A stretch of 64,000 bases of DNA from Brachynemurus nebulosus (GCA_035578155.1 JAPWDM010000009.1:6360001-6424000), one strand, 5' to 3'; shown: positions 24,621 to 36,854, counted from the first letter of the stretch. Notes: generated by a model not told the origin, from the sequence alone. Program-made: numbers and translations.

Positions 24621-26110
24621 TTTCGACAGGAAGGGATTTACCCATTTTGGGGTTCTCGAGAAATTTTTTTTTACCGGCCGTCCTCCCACCATCACAAGAT
24701 ATCAAGGGAAACAAATCTCTAATGATCCGGCCCTGCCGTTACGGACTGACATTAAAATCCTTTTTCCTCAAAATGGTACTTTTAGACTTACGCCCTTGCT
24801 TCAGTGAACATTTTAATTTATAGCTATAGTAAAAAAAAATAATTTGTGCTTATGATGCATATTTTGTCCACTCGTACCTACTAAACCCTTCCCCCACCCC
24901 CCAAAAAAAATGTATAAAATGCAGAAAAACTAACTTAATTCTACATTTAAGAAACATAAAAGAGTATGTGTATTTAACATCAAAATTTTACGAATGCCCA
25001 TTAAATTCGTTAAGTGAATTTTATGTTTATTTTTTTGTTTAAATGTCATTTAAATTCTGTTTTCTCGTCGTCGTAAAAAACTTCACAAACGATAATGAAA
25101 AAGATCATAAGATGTTATAAAAAAAAAAAAAAAATTCTTCTAAAAAGTATAGGACTTTTACGTTACATACAGCCAATTTGTCGCAAGACTTTTTGATTTT
25201 TATCCAATAAAAGTGCTTAATTTGAACAATTTTTTTTTTTTTTTAAATAATTGAATTTAAAATTAGATACTTATGGTAAAATTAATTTTGGATTTGTTTA
25301 ACAATACCTGTAAATAACTACACAATACTTACAGTTGATTACCGAAAATTATGAATCGTATATTATTATCTTTAACGAATAATACGGAAAATTAGTTAAG
25401 CGGCCCCTACACGCTCAATAATATTGTGCAACTTATTCTTACATAATAAATAATGAGTGTATTCCCATCATCGCTCTGATATCGATCCGATATCAGTCAC
25501 GGTTCGCTCTCGCTTCAATACCGCTCCAATACCAATACCACTGAGATAATATTTTATCGGAGCGATATCAGACCCCTATACCGATAGTGTGAACACGTTT
25601 TGATTCCAATTCGCTCCGTTTCTCACTCAGCCTTCTTCATTTATTTGAAAATTATTATATTAGGAAAACATGATACAACACAACGACGCGACGTCTTGCT
25701 ACAATACATTGTGATACATACTACTAAATTAACTAATAGATATATTGTATTATGATATTATGTTCTCCTAATACAATAGTGTTTGCAGCGTTTTAAAACT
25801 ACTGTCGAGTAGCTGAGTATCCATACTAAAAAATGGTTCGAGTACGTAGGGTTAAATTCACTCAAACAATTAATAATAATCAAACAAATATACATTTAGA
25901 AACGCGATGAACAGTTTAAACAAAACAAATCGAGGCAATTAGCTAAATTTAATGGTGGAAATACTGCAACTAATTACATATATACAGGATTAATAACGAT
26001 AAAGTGCTTTCCAGGAATTTATTAATAAATAAATTAATAATATAATGCATTCACTGTAATAAATAGTTAGCTTAACCTTTAAATTTTGTGCCTAAAAATA
26101 TCATAGATTT
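24620..26110. other. Intergenic DNA, no gene seen
   Basis: AT-rich DNA with long A and T runs. The stretch 25420-25620 contains GATATCG-type half-palindromes and TCGCTC words also seen at 2480-2620, suggesting a decayed dispersed repeat. I see no coding signal. Confidence 0.5.
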
Positions 26111-26119
26111 ATTTAAGGG

Positions 26120-26525
26120 ATTTAATACCTCTGTCGCGGCATAGTAAATGTCCTTTTTTGGCAATCAAAAATCTTTGAAGAAAAACTTTCTCGGCACATA
26201 TTTTCTAGCAAAACTTGATTAGTACAATGAGACCTGGCTGCTTTCTAGATTTCGAGACTTAGCTTTCTTATACCCTACATAAACCTGTATAGACAAAATG
26301 TAAACAAACTAAAATCAATTTTCGCTCTTCCTGATAGTGTAAAAATATTTCGGGAAGCTTTTGAATTATAGCAAATTTTCGTAAGAAACTCATCTCTCGT
26401 GACAAGAAACGCCTAAAAAGCCATATGTTCTAGACATCGAATGTGTCTGGCTAAAGAATTCATCTAAGGATTTGCGGCTTCCAACATTTTCCCCAGATTT
26501 CATAAGAATAGAATGTTTCGTCCGA
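26120..26525 (+). repeat. Dispersed repeat family R3, copy
   Basis: The best-preserved of three copies (others at 23880-24215 and inverted at 18940-19235). It ends near TTTCGTCCGAGAGTGTATTT. No terminal repeats were recognised. Confidence 0.65.
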
Positions 26526-26569
26526 GAGTGTATTTCGTTGAATAAATCGCAATTCCAAAAATTTGACAT

Positions 26570-27755
26570 TGTAGCATAACCCCTTACCGTAATTGCTCTG
26601 AGATAGTCAGGTACAAAAATACCTATATCTCAGCGAAAAAATTTTCTTTTATCAAAAATTAAATAATGTATTAATATTCTTCAATTATTATATTTACATA
26701 TCACTTGTTTTTTTTTATTTCCGCGCGCTTATGTTGTAACAATATAAAATCATTGTTGGAAAAGGGTTGTAAAAACGTTGCAAAATGATGTTTATAAATT
26801 ATATTTCAAAAACGACGTAGTGAATAATTTTTATTTCTTATTAAATATGGTTTGTAACTTTGTATATTATATAACATATTAAATTTTTAAAAACTTTTAT
26901 TTAACTTGCTATGTTAGTATGTTGGTTTAGATCAAATCTTGGAATCAAAATTTAGACAACTTCTAATTGAGCTAGAGGCTTCAAATTTTGCATACATGTC
27001 TAACCTTGATGACAATGCAATATTGTATAATTAGTTTTGCTCTAAATCGACCCAAACCAGAATTGTTGATTTTTAGTCTTATGCAATTTTTTTGACATTT
27101 CGAATTGTCAAATTTAGTCCATTGATTTTATATTGCAATTTTCTGTTTCCATAGTTATGTTTGATTAGGGTAAATTAACCGATTAAAATAATAGGTAAAA
27201 AAATTAATTCTTTAATTTTTTTTAAATTAATTGTGACCAGACTAAAAAGTAGAAAATAAAGTAAAAAAAAAGTTTTTTAAGAAAAAACTTTTATTTAAAA
27301 ATGGGCTAAAAAAAAAATAAAATAACTTTTGAGTGAAGTTTGAAACAGTATGCAACATAATTTATAAAAGCTTGAGGCGTTTAATTAAGTTTGGTAGCTA
27401 CTGAAAAGTAAAATAGCTGATAGCTACACTTATATTCAAAACATCCAAAACGGAAATAATTAATGATAACGCCTCAAGCTTTTATAAATTATGTTGCATA
27501 TTGCATCAAACTTCACTCAAAAGTTATATTTTTTAACCTATTTTTAAAAAAAAAAAAAATAAATAAATAAATAAGAGTTTTCCCATAAGAGCTCATGTTA
27601 AAATTACAAAACTTTGAAATCGTTTTTCTCAAAATTGGGGTAGTCAATTTTAATCAGAATAGGCTCGTATTATCGGTATTGAATTAAGTAAATATTTAGA
27701 CAAGTTTCGTTAAAATCCTTTAAAAAAATCGTTTTATCGACCAACTACCTTAACA
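26570..27755 (+). mobile_element. Palindrome-bearing repeat family P, copy A
   Basis: The interior (about 27280-27560) is a palindrome with arms of roughly 100 bp sharing GCTTTTATAAATTATGTTGC and AACTTCACTCAAAAGTTAT-type blocks. The flanking text recurs inverted in copy B (about 37800-38545) and, without the palindrome, in copy C (about 45466-45925). The right end carries GTTTTATCGACCAACTACCTT, matched in inverse at 45466 in copy C. Confidence 0.75.
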
Positions 27756-27759
27756 ACGC

Positions 27760-28590
27760 GCAAAGCGTATGTGATACATAGCCCAAGTATGTATATTTAT
27801 TTATCTTCTGATTGAAAATCTTCGAATCTTACCTTTTCTTTTTCTTACTCTTTTTATAGTGTAATATAAAAAATTATCCTTTGGTCAGAATGTGATTTAT
27901 ATTCAAATTGAATGATGTCCTTTACGACTTCATTACATCAAAATAAATCTACATATTATGTTTACACTTGACTCTAGCGAATTTTTTTCTCTAATATAAA
28001 AACTCTTCACACTACTTGATGTTACTAGTCCGGCACATTTGAATTTAAATCAACAATTCAACAATATAAATCGAATTCTACAGGCTGATTCGTTATTTAC
28101 TTTATAAAAAAAAAGTGTGTTAGCATTTAGTAAATAATAAAAGAAGCAAAAAAAATTCTAGTGAAAAGAAATCTTAAGTAAACATCCGGAAAATAATCGA
28201 GTTTTTCGTATCGTAATGTACCTATAAGTATAACAATAATAAAAAGAATGAAAACGGTTTAGAAAAACAAAATTATCGTATCACTATAAATTTTTAAAGG
28301 ACCAAAAAAATACAGGTACACCCTGATTTTTTTTTATAAAGATTACATTTTAAGTAACTAGTAGGACAAGGGTCCTGCGACGCCCAGCGAGGCCGCCAAA
28401 AAAAAAAAATTCAGTATTAATTAATTATTTCTGTAACAATAAATCGTTAATTTTATTTTTAATTAATTTTCATTTCTTAAAATTTACCTCTTCATCTCTT
28501 CTCTAGCTTTATTAATAAATATTAGCAAAGCTAATTTTTAAAAATAATTAAAGTCTTATTAAATTTAAATTTAGACATCATAGTTTGATA
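27760..28590. other. Intergenic DNA, no gene seen
   Basis: AT-rich DNA. A GC-richer line at 28360-28400 (GGACAAGGGTCCTGCGACGC) could be a decayed element end. No coding signal is visible. Confidence 0.45.
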
Positions 28591-28599
28591 TTTGGAGTG

Positions 28600-29060
28600 G
28601 TCCAGAGGACAAACCAATGAACACTACTTTATTATACTACTAAACAAAGCCTAAAGCCAGTTTGTAGGCATTTTTCTTGAAGCAGGTAACAGGATGAGAC
28701 GAGTAAGATTTAAAGAATATAATATATTGTCAATTTTTGAGCAAATGCGACTATAATTATTGCAGAACATAATTTGTATACGTACGTTATTTTTGAAAAT
28801 AAAACGAATATCACACATTCTTTCTTTCAAAATTTTGCAGTTTCTTCTCAAAAAAGTAAAATTTTATTATTAATATTATATTTTGACAATAATTATTTGA
28901 AAACGTTACTACGGATACCATTGATTATTGCATTGATTACTATATTACAGAATACTATGTATTAGGTCGGAACATGGTCGTATCTGGCTGCCTCAATTAT
29001 ACATTTATATAATTAGTCTATATAATATAATATTCCTATAATATGTTCATTGGTCTGTGG
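28600..29060. mobile_element. MITE family M, copy 1
   Basis: The ends carry inverted ACCAATGAAC words: GACAAACCAATGAAC near 28608 and GTTCATTGGTCTGTGG near 29046. The interior aligns inverted with 53480-53835, for example the GGCATTTTTCTTGAAGCA block and the TGCAGTTTCTTCTCAAAA block. Copy 2 at 53196-53838 has an extra palindrome inserted. No coding capacity is visible. Confidence 0.75.
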
Positions 29061-30400
29061 TCCAGAGTCTCATAATGGTTCGTACTAAAGGCGTCGCCGG
29101 AAATGATGTGTACATTAAAGAAGCCACGGAATAAACCACAAATCTCTCATCGGGCCTGTTAAAAAGTTTGAGAACCGCTTCAATAGGGTAACAAGACAAA
29201 TACATATTATGTAAGCCAAGATAATCAAAATCACCCATTACTTTATAATATGTTCTTTTTATAAAACATACCATTTATTCAGTGAAAAATGATCTATAGA
29301 AATAAAAATAACAAAGTATATAAACATTGACGAATGGCGTTTCACGAAAAAGTTCACTACACCAGTTAAAAAAAACTTAAAATTTTGCTTCAAATTTATC
29401 AACCCAAAATACTTTAACTGGATACCACAGAGTTAATTAAAATTACTTTTCCATTAACATAGGGTACTACTTCATAAAAATTAAAATTTTCAACAAATTT
29501 TGTACACAAAACCCAATTGTTTTTTGAGTACCGTAAATTCATCCAACTATTGTTCAAATATTGGCATTTTTTTTTTTTGGATTATGAAAAAATAAATAAA
29601 AAAGTATACTAAAATGTCTGCAAAATTATATTTTACAAAAAAACACTTTTAAACAAAAAAAATTCTTCTTAATTTTTATTTTCCTTTTTTGGGGGGGATT
29701 TTTCATTCCTTTTGTTGCAGTCGATGCTGAAAACTGTTCCTAGACTTCTTTTACAAAAATTAAGCCGTCGATTAACGCAGATTTTTTGAAAGAAACTTTG
29801 AACTATTGTTGAAATTATTTTATGAAATTTTACGAAAATACGAAAACTATTGCCCAACTCTAAATACAACTATTTAACAAAAGTTTGAACTAATTATACG
29901 AACTACAAGTGATAGTGGCCCCTTAATTTGTTTTACATTAATGTTAAAATTACATTTTCCATGACAAAGTTGCCACTACATGCATGAAACTATGGAAGTT
30001 TCTAAACGTTAAGCGACATGGGTCATAGTTATGTGTATTTACGGTACCAACTTTACCTAAAAAAAGTTATATCTGATATATAGTTGCTACATAAAAAAAA
30101 ATTATAAAAAATTTAATTAAAAAATTTTACCCTGAAGCAATTACCAATTGCAAAAAATTAATATGAAAAGTAATATTAATTTTGAATTTGACAAAGGTCT
30201 AAAAAAGATTCAACAAAGCACATATATATACTATTTCCATAAATAAAAGTTTTTGAATACATTTACCCCAAAATTTAATTAATATTTTTTAAAATATAAA
30301 AAAGCTTTTAAAACTGTATAATTTATAGGAATATGAACTGAAAAAAGAAAATATTACGGGAACATTTTGTGAAAAAAAAAAACCGCTACTGATAAATTAA
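29061..30400. other. Upstream region of the ionotropic receptor gene
   Basis: AT-rich DNA without supported genes. Near 29155-29185 the minus strand reads AGCGGTTCTCAAACTTTTTA, resembling a hAT terminus fragment, and the small frame at 29047-29274 runs through it. No core promoter motif could be assigned with confidence. Confidence 0.4.
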
Positions 30401-30511
30401 ATTCTTTTTACGAATCTACGAATCTATCAAATATTTATTCCTGTGTAAGTTTTTTTTTAGTTTGAATTTATTAAAAATTACAAAATTTTATTAAATTAAA
30501 ATTAAATTACA

Positions 30512-33500
30512 ATGAAGTTTACGCTAATAATTTTCGCGTTATTTTCTAATAATTTAATTGTTTCATCACTAAATATAGCAAATAATCAAAATTCATTACC
30601 ATGCATAAAAAATTTAATTAAAATTTTCGATATTTATATTCCAAAATCATCGACAATATTCACAATGAATTTTTCAGTTAAAAATGAACCAATTATACCG
30701 AATATAATGAAATACCTAAATCAAAATTATGTTTTAATAACAATTTTCATGAATAAAAAAATCAAATATCCAATTTCAGTAGCAAAAATTAAAAATAATG
30801 TGCTTACAACCGATTATTTTTTATTAAATGCAAAAAATTTAAAAATTATTTACAGATACGTCGAATTAAATCAACAAATATCCATATTCAAATTGAATCC
30901 ACGCGCCAAATTTCTTATAATTGTTGAAAAAATCAAAATTAAACAACAACATTTCATACGCCATCTATTCAAAACATTATGGATTAAATATAAAATTTTA
31001 AATATTCTAATTTTAGTAAAACGGGAAAATAATCTTTCATTTAACATTTATAAATATGAACCATTTATACGAGATGAAAATAATAAATGGGGCCAGGTTA
31101 AAATTTATAATTCGTTAAATATAACGAGTAAAACTAACTTACAAACTAATATAAATAATTTAAATGGATATCCGTTTAGTTGTGTTGTGTTCCCGTCACC
31201 AACTTCCAGTGTTTTGGGAATTACAAATTTAAAATATGGCACCACATTTAACGGTAATTTAATTTAAACTCTGAGTAAAAGTTTTGATTAATGCGAGGAT
31301 TCATAGTGCAGGTAATAAATTATCCTGTCAAAAATTACCGGAAAAACGTTTCACCATTCGTTAGAAGCGGCACATAATTTATCTATGTTTCATAAGTACA
31401 TTTATAATTTTTTTCTAAATGCGCTCTATAGTTTTTGTGGCACGAACTAAAGAGGTACTCTACAAATATATTTTGTTTTGAAAACAATTAAATTTCATAT
31501 AAATAACATAGTCGCTCAATTTAAGTTTGTAACATCGCTCGCGCGACGAACAAACACAGTTTAATTTGATCAACTGCATGTGAGTTATGTAAACATCTAA
31601 CTGAAGAAAAAAATTTTTTCCATACACTAAAACTATAAATCATCCTGTCAAAAAATTGAATTGTTGAAAAAACATATATGAGAGGAGCGTGTCTTGTAAA
31701 TTTTTATGAGGAGATATTCCTTGTACAAAGATATAGATAAATTAAAACTATTACATAATTCGATTTCACCACTGGGCTGGTCATCGAATAGATGCTTGAA
31801 TAGCGAAATCTGGCAAAAGTTCTAGAATATTCTTTCAATAATCAGAAAAGACATAAAAAATCCTTAATCAATGGATTGTCCAACGAAAAAGTAACCCAGT
31901 ACCGATATTTAGAATAAGTTCTAGAATATTCTTTTTGGAAATTAGAAAAAATATCGAATATCTGATTTCACCACCAAATTTTTCATCGAAAAGCGATCAA
32001 TTAACGGAATTTGGCAAAGGTTCGAGAATATTCTATTCTGAAAATAGAAAATATATCCAAAAACCGACTTCACCATTGGTTTGGGCATCAAAAAAGTGTC
32101 CAAATAGCAGAATTCGTCAAAAGTTCTAGAATATTTTTTTGGAAAAAAGAAAAATTATTGAAAATTTGGCATCACCATTAGATTGTTCATCAAAAAAGTG
32201 ACCAAAAAATGAAATTCAGTAAAAGCTCTAGAATATTCTATGTGAAAATCAGATAAAATATCCAAAACTTGATTTCACCATCGGATTAGTTAGTTAAAAA
32301 GGATCCATGTAGCGAAATTTAACGAAAGTTCGAGAATGTTCTATCTGGATATCAGCAAGGATATCGAAAAATTTACTTCACCATTTGTTTAGTCATCGAA
32401 AAACAAGTTAAATACAGGTGAAAACATTTGACAAAAGTTTCTATTCGAAAGTTAATAAAGATGTCGAAAAACCAATATCACTATTAGAAGAATTATTGAA
32501 ATAGAAGCTAAATAAAGATATTTAACAAAAGTTTTAGAACGTTCTGTTCGAGAACTAGCAAAGATAAAAGATTATTTATCATAAACTGGTTATAATTGAT
32601 GAATTTAGGCTCCATTAGTCCCATTGATTTCGTCAACGATAGTGTATTTTTAAAAAAAATGACAAATCATTACTTTTCGCTATCGAAAATTTCAATCGTA
32701 AATATCTCCTAAACGGTGCGTCGTAGCTCAAAAATAACGAAATTTTTGAAGGCTTAAGCGAAGCAAGTTGTGGGTATTCCGAACGTATTGCGACCGTCAA
32801 AACCTACTTTTCGTTATCGAAAATTATCGATACCGCGTAACTTGTCATAAATTGGTTATAACTAGTTAATTTAGACTCTGTTAGACCCATTGCTCTGGTC
32901 AGTAACCGAACAATTTTATAAAAAACTACTTTTCGTTAACTTTCGCTATCGAAAACTTTAATCGTAAATATCTCCTAAACGGTGCGTCGTAGCTCAAAAA
33001 TAACGAAATTTTTGAAGGCTTAAGCGAAGCAAGTTGTGGGTATTCCGAACGGATTGCGACTGTCAAAACCTACTTTTCGGTATCGAAAATTATCGATACC
33101 GCGTAACTTGTCCTAAATTGGTTATAACTAGTTAATTTAGGCTCTGTTAGTCCCATAGATCTGGTCAGTAACAGAACAATTTTTTAAAAAACTACTTTTC
33201 GTTAACTTTCGCAATCGAAAACTTTAATCGTAAATATCTCCTAAACGGTGCGTCGTAGCTCAAAAATAACGAAATTTTTGAAGGCTTAAGCGAAACAAGT
33301 TGTGAGTGTACCGAACATATTGCGACTATTAAAACCTACTTTTCGTTATCGAAAATTATCGATATCGAAAATAACGATATTTCCAAAATGGATGATGTAA
33401 GGAAAGGAAATATTCTTTCAAATATATAACATCTACCATAAATTTTCGTTATCAAAATCTTTCGATCGAAAATAGATCGCAAATAGCATTCAATTTTTTA

Positions 33501-35643
33501 AAACTTATGGTTGTGATTTTTTATATCGTCACTCATGTTTGTTTATTACGTTTTTATGTTCAGTAAACAATCAGAGGATAAAATAATATTTTCCTGCCTT
33601 TTTTGCGATAATTTTAAGAGAAAGTTGGAAAAAGTAGGAAAAATTAAGATTTTCTTCTTTTCAAGCAAAAGGTGAGGGCGGCATTTTTCATGGTGCCTAG
33701 GGCGACATTCAGGGTTAATCCGGTCCTGTAACTAACAACTACAACTAAAAACTAAATTACTTATTAGTTAATACTAGTAGTTGAATTTTTCAGTCAGTTA
33801 CAAAAAAGTATTTTGGTTATTGGTTTTTAATTATTAGTTGCAACTAACATCTAGGCATCTAGCCAGTATTGACTACTGTTTTGTTGAAAATTAATAAATG
33901 TTAAAAGGTGTGCTACACTTCACTGACCAGTTTAGTTTATTTTCATTTTTTAACCCCTCATACTTGTTTTTACGCTCCTGGAAAAGGATTCAATTTTTTG
34001 ACATAATGATTTATACTACACTACAATTCCTCGCTTTAGTTTTGATAAACATAAAATTACTTTGTTTAAACCCTCCTACACAAATGTATAATCAAAATTT
34101 TGTATTTGTAAAGATTGACATTGACGTTTTTTTGTTTTCAAATTGTGACGTCATTGCAATGAGAGTTTTTCGCACGAATTTTTTAATTTAATATCGGGCA
34201 GTTATTTTTTGATAATTTTTATAAGATTTATCTATCGAAAATTTAAAAAAGCGATTTTAAATATTATGTGATAAAACAAGACATTTAGTCTAATTTTTAG
34301 GGCTACGAAGGTTATTGACCTTTGTAGACCTTATGCATTCATTTAGAATTGGACGACAAGGTCGTGATGCGTGCACGTAATATCACAATGCGGTTAAAAG
34401 TAAAATTTCTTTGCGTTTTTTTTTTTTAATTTGTAAATTTTTGTTTATAGATTCAGCTCCGATTATTTATGATGGTGTGGATGGTTTTATGATGCACGCT
34501 TTTGCGAAATATATCAACTGTACACTAAACGTTAAACTCATTCAAAACGATGGCGATTATGGATATAAAACGGAAAATGGAATTTTAAAAGGTGGCCTAG
34601 GGCGTTTAATTGATGATAAAGCTGATATTATATTTGTCCTGTATTTTATCAAAGATTACGATACTGATAAAATTACTTTCTCGGTGACCGTTTTAAATGA
34701 TAAACTTTGTATTATCGTTCAAAAAGCGCGACAAATACCAATATGGAAATTGATAATTCGTACCTTTCGATTGTATATTTGGTTTTCACTTATTGTATTT
34801 TTTGTCACCATATTGGCACTACTGATTGTCATACGCACAATTCAAATTTATATTTTTCGATATCGAACCGAATACGATTTGATTCAATTGATATTTTTTA
34901 GTTTTGAAGTATTAATCTCAATTCCGGTGAATTTAAAATTATTATATTTACCCGAACGGATCATATTCGGATCGATCGTTTTGACCTGTGTTATAATTTT
35001 GGGCGTGTTTCAAACGTCCTACGTCACAATCTTGACAACACCAGTATTCTACAAGGACATTAATACCCTGAAAGATTTAGCAAAAAGTAAACTGAAAATT
35101 TACACAAACTCATTCCCGTTGACTTATGACGTATTCCCTAGGGATTCATCTGATCCGATCATTCGAAAATTGAGCACTCAAATCCACTATTCGTACGATA
35201 GTGATTATGATGAGGTTGCTTACAATGGTACGCATGCGTTGTTCAGCCGTTATGGTCTGGGAGTCGATGCCCTGTATGTTAAACGCTACATGTCTCCCAA
35301 GGGTTACTTGCTCCTTCATTTTGTTAAAGAGTGTCCACGTAAATATCAATTGGCGTATATTTTACCGAAACGCTCAATCTATGAGAATAAAATCAATTCA
35401 TTCTTATTGCACATGATCGAAGCCGGTTATCCACAAAAATGGTTTAATGATATGAAATTTAATCATACGTTGGAAAATCAATATTACCTATCAAAAATTG
35501 GGTTTTTCGCGCCAAACACGAAACATCCGTTTACACTGGGGGATTTACGGATTCCATTTTATATTTTGTTTGTGGGATATGTTCTTGGTACGATTGTTTT
35601 TGTAGTGGAAAAGCGATTGCATCCAAAAAGTAGAAAAAAATAA
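30512..35643 (+). CDS. Ionotropic receptor (IR), chemosensory ligand-gated channel
   Basis: Two coding exons, 30512-31253 and 34451-35643, join in phase 1 (AACG/GTAATT donor, TTTATAG acceptor) to give 644 residues. The start is an in-frame ATG followed by a signal-peptide-like stretch (MKFTLIIFALFSNN). The N-terminal exon ends with NLNGYPFSCVVFPSP, the NL-GYP motif typical of insect IRs. Exon 2 supplies the S1 lobe (about 248-344), M1 (about 355-378), the pore region, M2 (about 420-442), the S2 lobe (about 445-610) and M3 (about 615-634). IRs are variant ionotropic glutamate receptors in sensory neuron membranes that act in smell, taste or humidity and temperature sensing. I cannot recognise the glutamate-binding Arg of S1 or the usual S2 acidic site, so this is likely a divergent IR whose ligand cannot be predicted. 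The frame is intact. Confidence 0.88.
31800..32560 (+). repeat. Diverged 102-bp tandem array with heat-shock-element-like motif
   Basis: Seven to eight diverged units repeat at about 102 bp. Each has near its start a 13-bp core of the form TTCnnGAAnnTTC: TTCTAGAATATTC at 31820 and 31919, TTCGAGAATATTC at 32021, TTCTAGAATATTT at 32124, CTCTAGAATATTC at 32226 and TTCGAGAATGTTC at 32329. An extended TTTTAGAACGTTCTGTTCGA block starts near 32532. The core is three inverted nGAAn pentamers, the textbook HSF binding site. The rest of the unit (ATTTCACCA...GTCATCGAAAAA) is more diverged than the core. Confidence 0.8.
32582..33375 (+). repeat. Three-copy tandem repeat, period about 265 bp
   Basis: Three units start near 32582, 32851 and 33115. 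Blocks such as AATATCTCCTAAACGGTGCG, GTCGTAGCTCAAAAATAACG and GGCTTAAGCGAA are nearly identical between copies, so the array is younger than the neighbouring 102-bp array. Each unit contains an 8-bp TATCGATA palindrome (32825, 33091, 33357), identical to the DREF-binding DRE known from Drosophila. Whether that matters here is unknown. Confidence 0.85.
34352..34430 (+). repeat. Dispersed repeat abutting the IR exon 2 acceptor
   Basis: CGACAAGGTCGTG, then ATCACAATGCGGTTAAAAGT and AAATTTCTTTGCG, recur in the same order at 37011-37077. The copy ends about 20 bp before the AG acceptor at 34449-34450, so the repeat contributes to or borders the branch-point region. Confidence 0.7.
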
Positions 35644-35990
35644 GAAAATAATTGTATTTAAAAAAAGAGTCTATTTTAGTTATTACATTTAAAAATGTGA
35701 ATATAATTTTAAATATAAGTTTTAAAATATAAGACAAATATCAAATAATATTTTACAAAAGTTTTTAATTAAATTTATTACGCAACTAAAAATTAAATTT
35801 TAAACAAATCAACAAAACTTGTTCAAAACATACTTGGGGATTTGACATCTGATTATTTAATACCTAACCTTATCACGCATTACAATTTGATACTTAACCT
35901 CATCGCACGCTAGAATTTAATACATAACCTTACTACACTCAACAGTTCACGTCACTTAACCTCATTGCTTCTTTCAAATTCACTTAAAAC
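35644..35990. other. 3' flank of the IR gene with degenerate short tandem text
   Basis: From about 35855 to 35970 the words TACCTAACCTTA/ACTTAACCTCATCGCAC recur every 30-35 bp as a degenerate minisatellite. I cannot see an unambiguous polyadenylation signal. Confidence 0.45.
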
Positions 35991-35995
35991 GTAAG

Positions 35996-36850
35996 AAGTG
36001 TTGCCATCTAGTGATATTAGATGAAACATTGTGTAGTTTCCTAACTTAACTACTCATAATAGTGATTTTCAACTCCTCTAACTCCTCAAAATAACGGACC
36101 CATTTCTACCACTGACAAATTCTAAGGTTAAAAACAGATTAAAAAAAGGTAAATCAGTAATGCTAACATTAAAAAAATAACACCCCAAGTATTTGCAAAA
36201 TATAAATCAATATTGGAAACTGTCAAATAGGAGTGGCTTAATAAAAATGGCTGAAGAAAAAATGATAAATATTAAAACTATTTGTACATGAGTTGACAAG
36301 TTCGAAGCAAGGGAATTTTGTTGAAGGAGAGAAAATTTTGTATCTGAAAAATAAGTTAAAATGTAAAAATATGAAAAAATGAGTGAATGAGTTACTGAAT
36401 ACTACAATTTGCAGTATACAAACGTCAAATTTGAATGGTAAAATGTCATGAAATAACTGGAGAACTATGGAATGGAAGAAACAAATCAATTGTATTTAAA
36501 TGTAGATCTATAAAGTTCAAATCATTAATGACATTTCAACAAATGCACTTTAAGAATAGTCTGATTTTTAAACACCAGATGTCATACCCTCATTCGACAG
36601 ATTCTAGTAAATCAGTGACACAAATTATAATATAAATTATGTTGGTAAAACTGGACATTATTTATAATTATACAGTACTTCGGAAAACCTCTCACAGATG
36701 TGGACACTTCTGCCTGTTATTAGGTACATAATATATGAAAGCATTTTAAGCCGCCATATCACTAGAAACTCGTCTTAATTAAATCACTATTGTACGTGGT
36801 TAAGTTAGGAAACTACATAACGTTTCATCGCGTGTTAGTAGATGAAATGG
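35996..36850. mobile_element. Probable TIR element
   Basis: The block 36022-36070 (GATGAAACATTGTGTAGTTT, then CCTAACTTAACTA and AATAGTGATTT) is inverted at 36783-36832 with a few changes. This gives an element of about 0.85 kb with TIRs near 50 bp. The exact ends and the target duplication are unclear. The frames at 36238-36635 lie inside it and have no known domain. Confidence 0.6.
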
Positions 36851-36854
36851 TCAC

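Larger units (their letters stand above)
31254..34450 (+). other. Intron of the ionotropic receptor gene
   Basis: This 3.2-kb GT-AG intron holds a repeat related to 16290-16500 (at 31390-31590), a 102-bp tandem array (31800-32560), a 265-bp tandem array (32582-33375) and, just before the acceptor, a copy of a repeat also found at 37011-37077. The frame at 33898-34191 has no recognisable domain. Confidence 0.75.

Noticed and set aside
29047..29274. 75-codon minus-strand frame (product includes KLFNRPDERFVVYS)
   Set aside because: It runs through a hAT-terminus-like fragment and the end of MITE M, so it is most likely repeat-derived.
33898..34191. 97-codon open frame in the IR intron
   Set aside because: It is hydrophobic and has no family signature. 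The receptor splices from 31253 to 34451 in frame without it.
35855..35970. Interstitial telomere (CCTAA) array
   Set aside because: CTAACC words recur, but at irregular 30-35 bp spacing within degenerate text rather than as a pentanucleotide tandem.
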